The notes below the pieces were generated by a model. The model was not told where the DNA came from. It saw only the letters and a program-made list of their open reading frames with translations, and searched no databases. The translations under genes and the position numbers were made by a program. A stretch of 64,000 nt of DNA, taken from contig CAKRQU010000007.1 of the NCBI GenBank assembly GCA_934394585.1, positions 1 to 64,000 on the forward strand. Direction: 5' to 3'. Every line of letters starts with the position of its first letter. Positions within the stretch are counted from its first letter, which is position 1. Source of the DNA: an uncultured Eubacteriales bacterium. Its GTDB lineage: Bacteria; Bacillota; Clostridia; Oscillospirales; CAG-272. Shown here piece after piece: positions 23,645-32,705 of this stretch.

Positions 23645-25487
23645 AAGCAAGGAAAAACGGACCTTCGGCGAAGATTTCGCTCTTTTCAGACGGGCGCTGA
23701 AGATACTCCTGAAAATATGCCCGCAGTATATTTTGTGGCAGATAATAAACAGCATAGTCACCGCCGTCACTCCTTATTTCGGCATATATATGTCGGCGGC
23801 TTTTGTAAACGAGCTTGCCGGCGCGTGCGACAAAGACAGGCTTATCATGCTCGCCGTGATCACCGTTGCGGGCGGATTTGCAATAAATATCATTTCGCGC
23901 GTCGTGCGCGGCAGGCTGGGCGTATGGGCAAATAACAGCTGGCTGCGCGATGAGCTTTTCTTTCTCGACACGCAGAACAGAATGCAATACAATCATCTCG
24001 AAAATCCCGATGTGGTGCTGCTTCGCGAACGTATATTCGCGCACAAAAACGCAAACGGCGGCGGACTTCTCCAGGTGCAGTGGGCTATACCGAATCTTTT
24101 CAGCAGTATCGCATGCATCATAGCATCGCTCGCTCTTTCCGTCACGGTTTTTACGGCTTTGCCAAAAGAACCGCAGACAGGCTTTCTTGCCTTTGCAAAT
24201 TCGCCTTGGGCTGTGGTTTCTCTCGTCGTAATGGTAGTGGCGGAAAGCATCATACTTACGAAAATCACAAATTCGGCTTCCGAAAAATCGGCAAAGGAAT
24301 GGGAAAATCTTTCGGGAAACAATACACGCGTCGGAGTCTACTTCAATCTCTGGTCGAGCGATACTCTCATTTTCGGCATGAAGCGCATCATTCTTCCCGA
24401 ATTTGCCAAACTCACCATACGACCGCGATTTGTTGCAAACAGCAATAAAATTGTTGTGAAAAGCAGTATTTTAAAAGGCGTCATTTCCGCTCTCGCAGAG
24501 CTATGGCTTTTTATTATCGTAGCGGCGAAAGCTTTTGCCGGCGCTTTCGGAATAGGCAATTATATCCTTTATCGTGCGACGATAGGAAGGCTGACAGGCG
24601 CCGTATGCGATATCGGTGCTCAGATAGGAGCGCTCCGCTACAACAGCAGATATCTCATCGATCTTTACAGATATCTGGATCTGCCCGACGATATGTATCA
24701 CGGCACGCTCGCCGTGGAAAAACGGGATGATATAGATTACGAGATAGAATTCCGGAATGTAAGCTTCCGTTACCCGAAAACAGAGATTTTTGCGCTGAAA
24801 AACGTAAATATGAAATTCCGCATCGGCGATAAGCTCGCTATAGTGGGCGAAAACGGCTCGGGCAAGACCACTTTCATAAAGCTTCTTTGCCGCCTGTACG
24901 ATCCGACGGAGGGAACAATACTTCTCAACGGTATAGATATCAGCCGATATCGCTATGATGAATATCTCGCTCTTTTTTCCGTGGTTTTTCAGGATTACAA
25001 GCTGTTTTCCTTTACGATAGCGGAAAATGTCGCCTGCACGCACGGCTATGATGCGGAAAAGGTGCGCGATTGCCTTATCCGCGCGGGGCTGGAAGAAAAG
25101 CTGAAATCGCTTGACAAAGGCATAGAAACGGCGCTTTACCGCGATTATGAAAACGACGGCATCAATCTTTCGGGAGGCGAATCGCAGCGTATGGCGCTCG
25201 CACGCGCGCTGTATAAGGACGCCCCTTTTGCAGTGCTTGATGAGCCTACCGCTGCTCTTGATCCGATAGGCGAGGCGGAAGTGTATGAAAATTTCAACAA
25301 GCTTGTGAAAAACAAAACCTCCGTATTTATTTCGCATCGGCTTTCTTCCTGCCGTTTCTGTGATGACATAATGGTATTTGACCACGGCGAGATAATCCAG
25401 CGCGGCTCGCATGACGCGCTCATTTCCGACGAAGGCGGCAAATATTTTGCCCTGTGGAATGCGCAGGCGCAGTATTATACCAAATAA
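23637..25487 (+). CDS. ABC exporter, permease-ATPase half-transporter B
   Basis: Second half-transporter, 616 residues, with membrane helices up to about residue 340 and an ATPase domain with Walker A VGENGSGKTT (about 402), signature LSGGESQRMALARA and Walker B VLDEPTAALDP. The SD GGAGG lies within the end of the upstream gene, 8 nt before ATG 23637. Both subunits have canonical catalytic motifs, so neither site looks degenerate. A bidirectional terminator follows. Confidence 0.9.
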   Translation: MSKSKEKRTFGEDFALFRRALKILLKICPQYILWQIINSIVTAVTPYFGIYMSAAFVNELAGACDKDRLIMLAVITVAGGFAINIISRVVRGRLGVWANNSWLRDELFFLDTQNRMQYNHLENPDVVLLRERIFAHKNANGGGLLQVQWAIPNLFSSIACIIASLALSVTVFTALPKEPQTGFLAFANSPWAVVSLVVMVVAESIILTKITNSASEKSAKEWENLSGNNTRVGVYFNLWSSDTLIFGMKRIILPEFAKLTIRPRFVANSNKIVVKSSILKGVISALAELWLFIIVAAKAFAGAFGIGNYILYRATIGRLTGAVCDIGAQIGALRYNSRYLIDLYRYLDLPDDMYHGTLAVEKRDDIDYEIEFRNVSFRYPKTEIFALKNVNMKFRIGDKLAIVGENGSGKTTFIKLLCRLYDPTEGTILLNGIDISRYRYDEYLALFSVVFQDYKLFSFTIAENVACTHGYDAEKVRDCLIRAGLEEKLKSLDKGIETALYRDYENDGINLSGGESQRMALARALYKDAPFAVLDEPTAALDPIGEAEVYENFNKLVKNKTSVFISHRLSSCRFCDDIMVFDHGEIIQRGSHDALISDEGGKYFALWNAQAQYYTK

Positions 25488-25502
25488 AACGCGATATAAA
25501 CG

Positions 25503-25536
25503 AAAAAAGCAGTGGTTGTGCAACCACTGCTTTTTT
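25503..25536. terminator. Bidirectional terminator
   Basis: AGCAGTGGTTG and CAACCACTGCT form a near-perfect stem flanked by A6 and T6, serving the exporter operon on the plus strand and the tRNA genes on the minus strand. Confidence 0.92.
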
Positions 25537-25537
25537 C

Positions 25538-25611
25538 TGGAGCAGGCGACGGGAATCGAACCCGCGTATTCGGCTTGGGAAGCGGACACTCTGCCATTGA
25601 GTTACGCCTGC
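25538..25611 (-). tRNA. tRNA-Gly(CCC)
   Basis: Minus strand: acceptor GCAGGCG/CGCCTGC, anticodon loop CTTCCCAAG with CCC, T-loop GGTTCGATTCC, encoded CCA. Confidence 0.96.
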
Positions 25612-25643
25612 AAAAAAAGCTCCGCTTTTTGCAGAGCTTTTCA
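25612..25643 (-). terminator. Hairpin between tRNA-Thr and tRNA-Gly
   Basis: On the minus strand AAAAGCTC and GAGCTTTT pair across a GC-containing loop and are followed by TTTG. It may terminate part of the tRNA-Thr transcripts or mark a processing site, since tRNA-Gly has no separate promoter. Confidence 0.5.
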
Positions 25644-25719
25644 TGGAGCTGGTGATGTGACTCGAACACACGACCTGCTGATTACGAATCAGCTGCACTA
25701 CCGACTGTGCTACACCAGC
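25644..25719 (-). tRNA. tRNA-Thr(CGT)
   Basis: Minus strand: acceptor GCTGGTG/CACCAGC, anticodon stem-loop CTGATTCGTAATCAG with CGT, encoded CCA. The sequence is close to tRNA-Thr(TGT) at 19941, indicating duplication and divergence. Confidence 0.96.
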
Positions 25720-25761
25720 AATAATGTAAATCGCCGAGAACTCAAGCAAAATTACTGAATT

Positions 25762-25790
25762 ATTTTACCATACCTATTGCAATTTGTCAA
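25762..25790 (-). promoter_or_regulatory. Promoter for tRNA-Thr(CGT)/tRNA-Gly
   Basis: On the minus strand TTGACA (25785-25790), 17 bp, TAAAAT (25762-25767). Confidence 0.8.
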
Positions 25791-25805
25791 GTAAAATTGT
25801 AAAAT
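25777..25805 (+). promoter_or_regulatory. Promoter for rsmA, overlapping the divergent tRNA promoter
   Basis: TTGCAA (25777-25782), 17 bp, TAAAAT (25800-25805). Its -35 box lies within the spacer of the minus-strand tRNA promoter, so the two should compete. Confidence 0.65.
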
Positions 25806-25856
25806 AAATAGAGAAAAATATTTTGGTGCTTCGACGGCAGCCCGAAAGGAAATTAA

Positions 25857-26705
25857 ATGAATCTGACAAACTTATCCTGCATAAGAGAAATAATGGCGAG
25901 GCACGGCATAGCACCGCAAAAAAGGTACGGGCAGAATTTCCTGATAAATTCCTCCGTGGTGGAGCGCATAGCCGAAACCTGCGCGGACTGCGATGCGGGA
26001 GTGATAGAAATAGGTCCGGGCATCGGCACGCTTACGCGCGAGCTTGCGCCGCGTTTCAAAAAAGTAGTGGCTCTGGAAATAGACGAAAATCTGATACCCG
26101 TGCTTGAGGAGACGCTTTCCGATTTCGACAATGTGAAGGTTATAAACACGGATGCGATGAAAACCGATCTTGCGGCGCTGATAAAAGAAGAATTTGCGGG
26201 AATGAAGGTTTATGTATGCGCAAATCTGCCTTATTACATAACATCGCCCGTGGTGATGAAACTGCTGGAATCGGGCGGTATATTTGAAGCCGTCACCGTG
26301 ATGATACAAAAGGAAGTGGCGGACAGATTTTGCGCGGAGCCGGGAAGTGCCGATTACGGCGCAATAACGCTCGCCGTGAATTATTATTCCGACGCGGAAA
26401 AATGCTTTTGCGTGGCGCCCGGAAATTTCATGCCGCCGCCAAAGGTCACTTCTTCCGTAATAAAAATGAAAATAAGAAAAGAACCGCCCGTGTGCGTGCG
26501 TGATGCCGACGCGATGTTTTCGCTGATACGCGCCGCATTTGCCTGCCGCAGAAAAACTCTGGTAAATGCCGTTTGTACATCCGGTCTGTGCGGCAAGGAA
26601 GAACTGACGGGCATACTCGAAACGCTCGGATACGATGCGAATATACGCGGCGAGCGCCTTTCGCTCGCGGATTTCGCCCGCATTTCCGATGAACTGACAA
26701 AATAA
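25857..26705 (+). CDS. rsmA: 16S rRNA dimethyladenosine transferase
   Basis: KsgA/RsmA dimethylates two adjacent adenines near the 3' end of 16S rRNA during 30S maturation. SAM-binding motif EIGPGIGTLT, acidic VALEIDENL and the catalytic motif NLPYYITSP are present in 282 residues. The N-terminal GQNFLIN motif is conserved. GAAAGGAA precedes ATG. It leads an apparent operon with murD and the peptidase genes. Confidence 0.96.
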   Translation: MNLTNLSCIREIMARHGIAPQKRYGQNFLINSSVVERIAETCADCDAGVIEIGPGIGTLTRELAPRFKKVVALEIDENLIPVLEETLSDFDNVKVINTDAMKTDLAALIKEEFAGMKVYVCANLPYYITSPVVMKLLESGGIFEAVTVMIQKEVADRFCAEPGSADYGAITLAVNYYSDAEKCFCVAPGNFMPPPKVTSSVIKMKIRKEPPVCVRDADAMFSLIRAAFACRRKTLVNAVCTSGLCGKEELTGILETLGYDANIRGERLSLADFARISDELTK

Positions 26706-26747
26706 AACCGCATAAAATATTATGACAACATTTTTGCGGAGGGACAA

Positions 26748-28148
26748 ATGAACGAAAAACTCGAAAAATTCAAAAAATACATAAAAGGAAAAAGCGCGGC
26801 GCTTCTCGGATTCGGGATAAGCAATTCGTCCATAGCGGATTTTCTCGTTTCCGCCGGTGCGCGCGTTACAGTACGCGATAAAAACGAAAATATCGCGGAA
26901 AAAGAAAAATACGAGGCGCGCGGCATAAAATTTATCACGGGCGCGGATTATCTTTGCGATATAAGCGAGGATGTGCTTTTCCGCTCGCCGGGGATGCGCG
27001 CCGATACGACCGAAATCGCGGCGGCTGTTTCACGCGGAGCGCTTCTGACCGGAGAAACAGAGCTTTTCTGCCTGCTTTTCCCGGGGAAAATATACGCCGT
27101 GACGGGCAGCGACGGCAAAACCACCACGACCACGATAATACATAAAATCCTGTCGGAGGAATACAAAAATACCGATAAAAAGATTTATCTCGGCGGAAAT
27201 ATCGGATATCCGCTGCTTTCGCATATAGAGGAAGCAGATGAAAACGATATCGCCGTGATGGAACTTTCGAGCTTTCAGCTTTCGACGATGAATTTCGCTC
27301 CTCATTGCGCCGTGATAACGAATATCACGCCAAATCACCTGAATTGGCACAGAGATATGGCGGAGTACACCGAATGCAAGAAAAACATTTTCCGCGGGAT
27401 GACGGGCGGCAGGCTCACCGTAAACGACGTAAACGCCATAACGCGCGATTTTGAAAATCCGTGCGGCGAAACATGGCGCTTTTCATCGAAAGGAAAGCCG
27501 CGCGGTAAAGCCGTATACTGCGAGGGCAGGGATATATTTTTCACCGACGGCGAAAAAACATCGCGCATAATGGGTTTTGACGATATAAAGCTGCGCGGCA
27601 TGCACAATGTGGAAAATTATATGGCGGCGACAGCGGCGCTTTTCGGCGAGGTTTCCATGGAAAGCGTGCTTGCCGTTTCGCGCACGTTCGGCGGTGTGAA
27701 GCACCGCATAGAGCTTATCTGCGAAAACGACGGCGTGAAGTTTTACAACAGCTCCATTGATACCAGCCCGACGCGGAGCATGGCGGCGCTTTCCTCTTTC
27801 GAAGAGAAAATGATAGTGGTATGCGGCGGATATGACAAGCATATACCGACAGATCCGCTAATTCCCGTGCTCGCCGGACGGGCAAAGGCTGTTTTTGCCA
27901 CGGGGCAGACGGGCGTGGAACTGTGCGAAAAGCTCGCGCTTTACTGCGAAAAATCCGCGCAAAAGCCAGAGAAAATAAGCTACAGTGCAAATTTCGACGA
28001 CGCCGTGAACGCGGCATTTTGCTATGCGAAACCGGGCGACACGGTGATACTCTCGCCTGCGGCGGCAAGCTTTGACGCATTTGCAAATTTCGAGGAACGC
28101 GGAGAACATTTCCGCTCCCTTGTGGAAAAATACATACGAAAAAAATAA
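26748..28148 (+). CDS. murD: UDP-N-acetylmuramoylalanine-D-glutamate ligase
   Basis: Cytoplasmic Mur ligase adding D-glutamate to UDP-MurNAc-L-Ala. The N-terminal Rossmann-like domain (LLGFGISNSS) is followed by the ATP loop GSDGKTTTTT, the central domain with ITPNHLNWH, and the C-terminal domain with YNSSIDTSPTR and GGYDKHIP. Length 466 is normal. It is outside the usual division/cell-wall cluster: only rsmA and M42 peptidase genes adjoin it. GGAGG lies 5 nt before ATG. Confidence 0.95.
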   Translation: MNEKLEKFKKYIKGKSAALLGFGISNSSIADFLVSAGARVTVRDKNENIAEKEKYEARGIKFITGADYLCDISEDVLFRSPGMRADTTEIAAAVSRGALLTGETELFCLLFPGKIYAVTGSDGKTTTTTIIHKILSEEYKNTDKKIYLGGNIGYPLLSHIEEADENDIAVMELSSFQLSTMNFAPHCAVITNITPNHLNWHRDMAEYTECKKNIFRGMTGGRLTVNDVNAITRDFENPCGETWRFSSKGKPRGKAVYCEGRDIFFTDGEKTSRIMGFDDIKLRGMHNVENYMAATAALFGEVSMESVLAVSRTFGGVKHRIELICENDGVKFYNSSIDTSPTRSMAALSSFEEKMIVVCGGYDKHIPTDPLIPVLAGRAKAVFATGQTGVELCEKLALYCEKSAQKPEKISYSANFDDAVNAAFCYAKPGDTVILSPAAASFDAFANFEERGEHFRSLVEKYIRKK

Positions 28149-28160
28149 ACGGAGGTAAAA

Positions 28161-29201
28161 ATGGATACGAAAAAACTGCTTTTCGATTTGTGCTCGTGCA
28201 TGAGCATATCGGGTTTTGAGTACAGGAGCGCGGAAAAACTGCGCTCACTTGTAATGCCGTATTTCGACGAATATATCGGCGACAAAGTGGGAAATCACAT
28301 TTTTGTGAAAAAATCGAAATCGGAAAAAGCCCCGAAACTGCTCATAGACACACATTTCGACGAGGTCGGACTGATGGTGAAGGACGTGACGAAGGAAGGC
28401 TTTCTGCGCGTATGCTCCATAGGCGGCGTTGATGCGAGAATTTTCCCCGCGAGCGAAGTGACGGTTTACGCGGGAGAAAAGGAAATAAGCGGCGTGGTGG
28501 TGAAAAAAGCTCCGCACGCGCGCACGCCCGATGAAGCGGGCAAGCTTACCGCGGTGACAAATCTGCTCGTGGATACGGGATATTCCAAGGCGGAGCTTGA
28601 AGAACAGGGCGTAGGCATCGGCACGCCCGTCGGCATGGCGAAAAGCTATATTTCGCTTTCCGATGATGTGGTGAGCGGTCCGAGCTTTGATAATAAATCA
28701 TGCTGCGCTGCCGCCGTATACGCCGTTTCCATGCTCGGCGACTGCGGATGCGATATTTATCTTTCCATGTCGGCAAAGGAAGAAGTCGGTCACAGAGCGG
28801 CTTCGAGCGCGGCGTACACTGTAAATCCCGATTTCGCCATAGCGATAGATGTGGGGCTCGGACTCGCACCGGGCGGCGACAAAAAGAGCAATCCGAAGCT
28901 CGGAGGCGGCGCGTGCATTTCCGTTTCCGCCATACTGGACAGGGCTATCACCGATAGGATAATCGAAACGGCAAAGAAAAACGAAATTCCGCTTCAGGTG
29001 ATAGTGGAAGCCTGCGGCACGGGAACCCATGCGGACGAGATAGGCGCGGTGCGCGAGGGAATTCCCACGGCACTGCTCAGTCTGCCGATAAATTTCATGC
29101 ACACGGGTGCGGAAACGCTTTATATGAGCGATTTTGAAGCCACGGCAAAGCTTATCTGCGCCGTGATAAACGATTGTTTTGCGGGAGGTGAAAAGGCATG
29201 A
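28161..29201 (+). CDS. M42 family metallo-aminopeptidase, first of three tandem copies
   Basis: A glutamyl aminopeptidase/endoglucanase-M42 family enzyme, 346 residues, probably a large hollow oligomer that trims peptides in the cytosol. Metal ligands are intact: H65 in DTHFDEVG, Asp in SFDNKS, the Glu pair in SAKEEVG, Asp in AIDVG and His in MHTGAE. GGAGG precedes ATG. Its stop overlaps the start of the second copy in an ATGA arrangement, so the two are translationally coupled. Confidence 0.92.
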   Translation: MDTKKLLFDLCSCMSISGFEYRSAEKLRSLVMPYFDEYIGDKVGNHIFVKKSKSEKAPKLLIDTHFDEVGLMVKDVTKEGFLRVCSIGGVDARIFPASEVTVYAGEKEISGVVVKKAPHARTPDEAGKLTAVTNLLVDTGYSKAELEEQGVGIGTPVGMAKSYISLSDDVVSGPSFDNKSCCAAAVYAVSMLGDCGCDIYLSMSAKEEVGHRAASSAAYTVNPDFAIAIDVGLGLAPGGDKKSNPKLGGGACISVSAILDRAITDRIIETAKKNEIPLQVIVEACGTGTHADEIGAVREGIPTALLSLPINFMHTGAETLYMSDFEATAKLICAVINDCFAGGEKA

Positions 29202-30226
29202 CGGAATATTCTTGCAATCTGCTCGGAAAGCTTTCGGGTGCTTTCGGTCCGTCCGGATGCGAGGGCGCTGTAATTTCCGATATAGAAAAAAATATAGCGC
29301 CGTATTGCGACGAGATACGTCGCGACAGGGCGGGAAATCTGATAGCGGTGATAAAGGCGGAAAAGCCCTGCGGCAAATTGCTTTTTGCGGCAAACGCCGA
29401 TGAAGTGGGCTTTATGATAACGGATACGAATGACGACGGCAGGCTTTATGTGACGCCGCTCGGTCCCATAGAAACGGATACGCTTTCCGGCAGGCGCGTG
29501 CTTGTTGGAAACGCAAAAAAAGCTTCCGTAGCAGTGGCGGCTTCCAAGCCGATACACGAGCAGTCGGGCGATGAGCGGAGCAAGCCCACGCCGTGGGACA
29601 AGCTGTATATTCAGACAGGCACGAAAAAAAGCGAAGAGCAGAGCATAAAAGCGGGCGATTTCGGCACTTTCCTCGGAAATTTCGGCGAACTCGGTCACAA
29701 TATAAAGGGCAAAGCGCTCGATTCGAGAGCACCCTGCGCCATACTTTGCGAAATGATAAAGCGCATAAAGGAAGAGAAAATACATCATGAAACCGATCTG
29801 TATTTTGCTTTCACAGTGCGCGGCAAGCTGAACCGCTCCGGCGCGGTAAACGCGGCACGCGGGATTTCTCCCGATAGAGCCGTGGTGATAAGCTACGCGC
29901 CGGCCGCTGATATAAGCGATATACCCGAAAATCTCGTCTGCACGAAACTCGGCGGCGGTGTCGCGCTTTCTTTTGCCGACGCAAAAACCATACTGCGCCC
30001 GTGCGACGCGGAAGCGCTGAGAAAAACGGCTGAGGAAAACGGAATAAAATATCAGATAAAAGGCATGATCACGGGAGCAGGCGACGCCGCGTATTATCAG
30101 CGCGACGGCGGCGCTGCTACGGTATGCGCGGATATCCCGTGCCGCTATCCGAATACGGCTTCATGCGTGATAAGCAAAGAAGATTACGATGCAGTGCTGG
30201 CGCTTTCGCTCGCACTCGTGAAATGA
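29198..30226 (+). CDS. M42 family paralogue lacking active-site residues (pseudo-peptidase)
   Basis: The 342 residues align end to end with the two neighbouring M42 enzymes but have lost nearly all catalytic residues. The first ligand His is N66 (AANADEVG), the Glu pair is G209-K210 (FTVRGKLNRSG), the next ligand Asp is S232, and the last His is N319 (RYPNTA). Only the bridging Asp D175 (ALDSR) remains. The frame is open and uses the same start signals, so it is expressed but should not hydrolyse peptides. It may be a structural subunit of a mixed M42 oligomer. It overlaps the first copy by 4 bp and precedes the third by 10 bp. Confidence 0.85.
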   Translation: MTEYSCNLLGKLSGAFGPSGCEGAVISDIEKNIAPYCDEIRRDRAGNLIAVIKAEKPCGKLLFAANADEVGFMITDTNDDGRLYVTPLGPIETDTLSGRRVLVGNAKKASVAVAASKPIHEQSGDERSKPTPWDKLYIQTGTKKSEEQSIKAGDFGTFLGNFGELGHNIKGKALDSRAPCAILCEMIKRIKEEKIHHETDLYFAFTVRGKLNRSGAVNAARGISPDRAVVISYAPAADISDIPENLVCTKLGGGVALSFADAKTILRPCDAEALRKTAEENGIKYQIKGMITGAGDAAYYQRDGGAATVCADIPCRYPNTASCVISKEDYDAVLALSLALVK

Positions 30227-30236
30227 GGAGGAATAT

Positions 30237-31235
30237 ATGTTTGCTCAACTGAAAAAGTTCATACTTGCTTCCGGCGTTTCCGGAAACGAAAAGAATATCA
30301 GCTCCGTAATAGCCGCTGATATAGCGCCCTATGTGGACGAGGTATATACCGATGCCATGGGTAATCTGATAGCGCACAAAAAGGGAAGAAGCGAAAATGC
30401 GAAAAAGCTGATGTTTGCCGCACATGCGGACGAGATAGGATTTATGGTCACGTTCATAGACGAAAAAGGATTTATCCGCGTGACGAAAATGGGCGGCATA
30501 AATTATGCGGCTGCGGCTTTTTCCTCTGTGGTATTCGATAACGGCACGCTCGGCGCCATGGTCCCCGACGGCAGGACTGCACCAAAGGATTACCGCCCCG
30601 AGGTTTTCTATGTGGATATCGGCGCAAAGGATAAAAAGGACGCGGAGCGTCATGTGAAAACAGGCGATTTCTGCCGCGTTGTGCCGAGCCTGAATAAGCT
30701 TTGCGGCACGCGCGTATGCGGCAGACCTCTCGACGACAGAATAGGCTGCTACATGCTTTTTGAAACGGCAAAGGCGATGAAAACCTGCGAAAACGATACG
30801 TATTTTGTTTTCACCGTGCAGGAGGAAGTCGGCGTGCGCGGCGCAAAAACTTCGGCTTTTGAAATACATCCCGATTATGCCGTGGCTGTGGATATAGGCG
30901 GATGCGGCGATACGCCGAACTGCGCGCCCATGGCGATAACGATGGGCAAAGGCGCGGCGATAAAGCTGAAGGACGGCATGGTTATATGCCATGAAAAGAT
31001 GATTTCGCTGATGAAAAATATCGCAAAGGAAAGAAATATCCCTTATCAGCTGGAAATACTGGAGAGCGGCGGCACGGATACCTGTATGCTCCAGCAGGCG
31101 GCGGGCGGATGTATCGCGGGAGCTGTTTCCATGCCCACGAGATACGGCCACAGCGGAGTGGAGATAATAGATATGAAAGACGCGAAATCCGGCATAGACA
31201 TAATGACGGGACTTTGCGAAACGTCACTTGACTGA
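30237..31235 (+). CDS. M42 family metallo-aminopeptidase, third tandem copy
   Basis: An intact M42 aminopeptidase of 332 residues. Ligands are H63 in AAHADEIG, Asp in PLDDRIGC, the catalytic and ligand Glu in TVQEEVGVRGA, Asp in AVDIGGCGD and His in RYGHSGVE. AGGAGG lies just before ATG. Tandem M42 sets are common in Clostridia; here the group lies downstream of murD and upstream of a PLP enzyme in one run. Confidence 0.93.
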   Translation: MFAQLKKFILASGVSGNEKNISSVIAADIAPYVDEVYTDAMGNLIAHKKGRSENAKKLMFAAHADEIGFMVTFIDEKGFIRVTKMGGINYAAAAFSSVVFDNGTLGAMVPDGRTAPKDYRPEVFYVDIGAKDKKDAERHVKTGDFCRVVPSLNKLCGTRVCGRPLDDRIGCYMLFETAKAMKTCENDTYFVFTVQEEVGVRGAKTSAFEIHPDYAVAVDIGGCGDTPNCAPMAITMGKGAAIKLKDGMVICHEKMISLMKNIAKERNIPYQLEILESGGTDTCMLQQAAGGCIAGAVSMPTRYGHSGVEIIDMKDAKSGIDIMTGLCETSLD

Positions 31236-31245
31236 GGAGAGAAAA

Positions 31246-32499
31246 ATGCAGTTTTCGGATAAGATAATAAAACTGACAGCCGAGGCGGAAAAAGAGCTTC
31301 GCCCGCAATTTGACGAATTTGACCGCATAGCATATGTAAATACGGCACGTGTGCTGGAAGCTTTTGCGGCGCACAGAGTATCGGAAGCGATGTTTGCGCC
31401 GTCCACGGGCTACGGCTACGGCGATATCGGCAGAGATGCTCTGGATGCGATATATGCCGATGTTTTCGGTGCGGAGGCGGCTTTTGTCCGTCACAATATA
31501 GTGAACGGCACGCAGGCGATAGCAATAGGACTTTTCGGTTTGCTCCGTCCTGGCGATATCATGCTTTCCGTCACGGGAAAACCGTATGATACGCTGAATG
31601 AAGTGATCGGCGCGGATATAAAAAACGGCGACGGGTCGCTTGCCGATTTCGGAATAAAATACGATGATGTAAATCTGCTCCCCGACGGCGGCGTGGATTA
31701 CGCGGGCATAGAAAAGAAAATAGCCGGATACGGTGAAAAAATAAAGGTTATTTTCATACAGCGTTCCAAAGGATATATGAACCGCCCCACGCTTTCCGCC
31801 GCAGAAATAGGCGAGATAATAAAATTTGTAAAGGCAAAATGCGGCGCTTATGTCGCCGTGGATAACTGCTACGGCGAATTCTGCGACGAAGCCGAGCCTA
31901 CGGCTTTCGGCGCGGATCTGATAATGGGATCTCTCATAAAAAATCCCGGCGGCGGCATGGCGGAATGCGGCGGCTATATAGCGGGAACAAAACGCGCAGT
32001 GGAGCTTGCTTCCTACAGGCAGACGACTGTGGGCATAGGCACGGAATGCGGCGCTACGATAGGGCAGAACAGAAATATGTTCAAGGGATTTTTCTATGCG
32101 CCGCATACGGTGGCTCAGGCAAAGAAAACGGCGGCGCTCGCGGCATATGTTTTCGACAGGCTGGGATATCCCGTAGAGCCCTCGTGGAAAGACGCGCGCC
32201 ATGATATAATCCAGACGGTGCGCCTCGGCACGCCGGAGGGACTTTGCGCTTTCTGCCGCGGCATACAGTCCGGTTCGCCGGTTGACGCTTATGTCACGCC
32301 CGAACCGTGGGATATGCCCGGATATGCCGATAAGGTGATAATGGCGGCGGGCACATTTGTTTCCGGCGCGTCCATAGAGCTTTCGGCAGACGGTCCGCTC
32401 CGTGCGCCGTATACGGCTTTTTTCCAGGGCGGACTTACTTACGAGAGCGGAAAATACGCCATAATGACAGCGGCGGAAATGATTCTCTCTGAAAAATAA
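31246..32499 (+). CDS. Methionine gamma-lyase family protein (aluminium-resistance/YnbB type)
   Basis: A PLP-dependent fold-type I enzyme of the YnbB group, related to cystathionine/methionine lyases and often called aluminium resistance protein. The probable PLP lysine is K232 in GSLIKNPGGG, preceded by the Asp of AVDNCYGEF. The reaction in vivo is not established. The frame is open upstream, but GAGGAG 6 nt before ATG 31246 fixes the start, giving 417 residues. It ends the rsmA-murD-M42 run and is followed by a strong terminator. Confidence 0.9.
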   Translation: MQFSDKIIKLTAEAEKELRPQFDEFDRIAYVNTARVLEAFAAHRVSEAMFAPSTGYGYGDIGRDALDAIYADVFGAEAAFVRHNIVNGTQAIAIGLFGLLRPGDIMLSVTGKPYDTLNEVIGADIKNGDGSLADFGIKYDDVNLLPDGGVDYAGIEKKIAGYGEKIKVIFIQRSKGYMNRPTLSAAEIGEIIKFVKAKCGAYVAVDNCYGEFCDEAEPTAFGADLIMGSLIKNPGGGMAECGGYIAGTKRAVELASYRQTTVGIGTECGATIGQNRNMFKGFFYAPHTVAQAKKTAALAAYVFDRLGYPVEPSWKDARHDIIQTVRLGTPEGLCAFCRGIQSGSPVDAYVTPEPWDMPGYADKVIMAAGTFVSGASIELSADGPLRAPYTAFFQGGLTYESGKYAIMTAAEMILSEK

Positions 32500-32525
32500 G
32501 CGAAATTTTTCAAAAATTCCTGATG

Positions 32526-32562
32526 TGCGCAACTTCTCACCGAGAAGTTGCGCAGTTTTATT
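32526..32562 (+). terminator. Terminator after the PLP enzyme gene
   Basis: TGCGCAACTTCTC pairs perfectly with GAGAAGTTGCGCA over a 3-nt loop, followed by GTTTTATT. Confidence 0.9.
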
Positions 32563-32643
32563 CTCCCGAGGCGAGTTGCGCATTGTATCAAACAGAAACT
32601 CCGACAGATTTTAAACGCTGTCGGAGCTTTTGCTTTCTTATGG
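32554..32643 (+). repeat. Small interspersed repeat (family 2), copy A
   Basis: About 90 bp beginning AGTTTTATTC and ending TTTCTTATG, matched by the reverse complement of 44204-44294. It contains TTGTATCAAACA and a hairpin CTCCGACAG/CTGTCGGAG followed by CTTTT. It overlaps the tail of the preceding terminator. Confidence 0.8.
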
Positions 32644-32705
32644 AAACTGCAACTTTTTTGCAGCCGTCTTTTTGCGTGCGAAAAAATTTTTTCTCTGCGA
32701 TTTAT

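Noticed and set aside
29198..30226. Second M42 gene as an ordinary decayed pseudogene
   Set aside because: The frame is fully open with coupled start signals and family-like length; only active-site residues are replaced, which fits a maintained pseudo-enzyme better.
30982..32583. 533-codon minus-strand frame across the third M42 gene and the PLP enzyme gene
   Set aside because: Antisense shadow with no recognisable domain and no ribosome site; both plus-strand genes have intact motifs.
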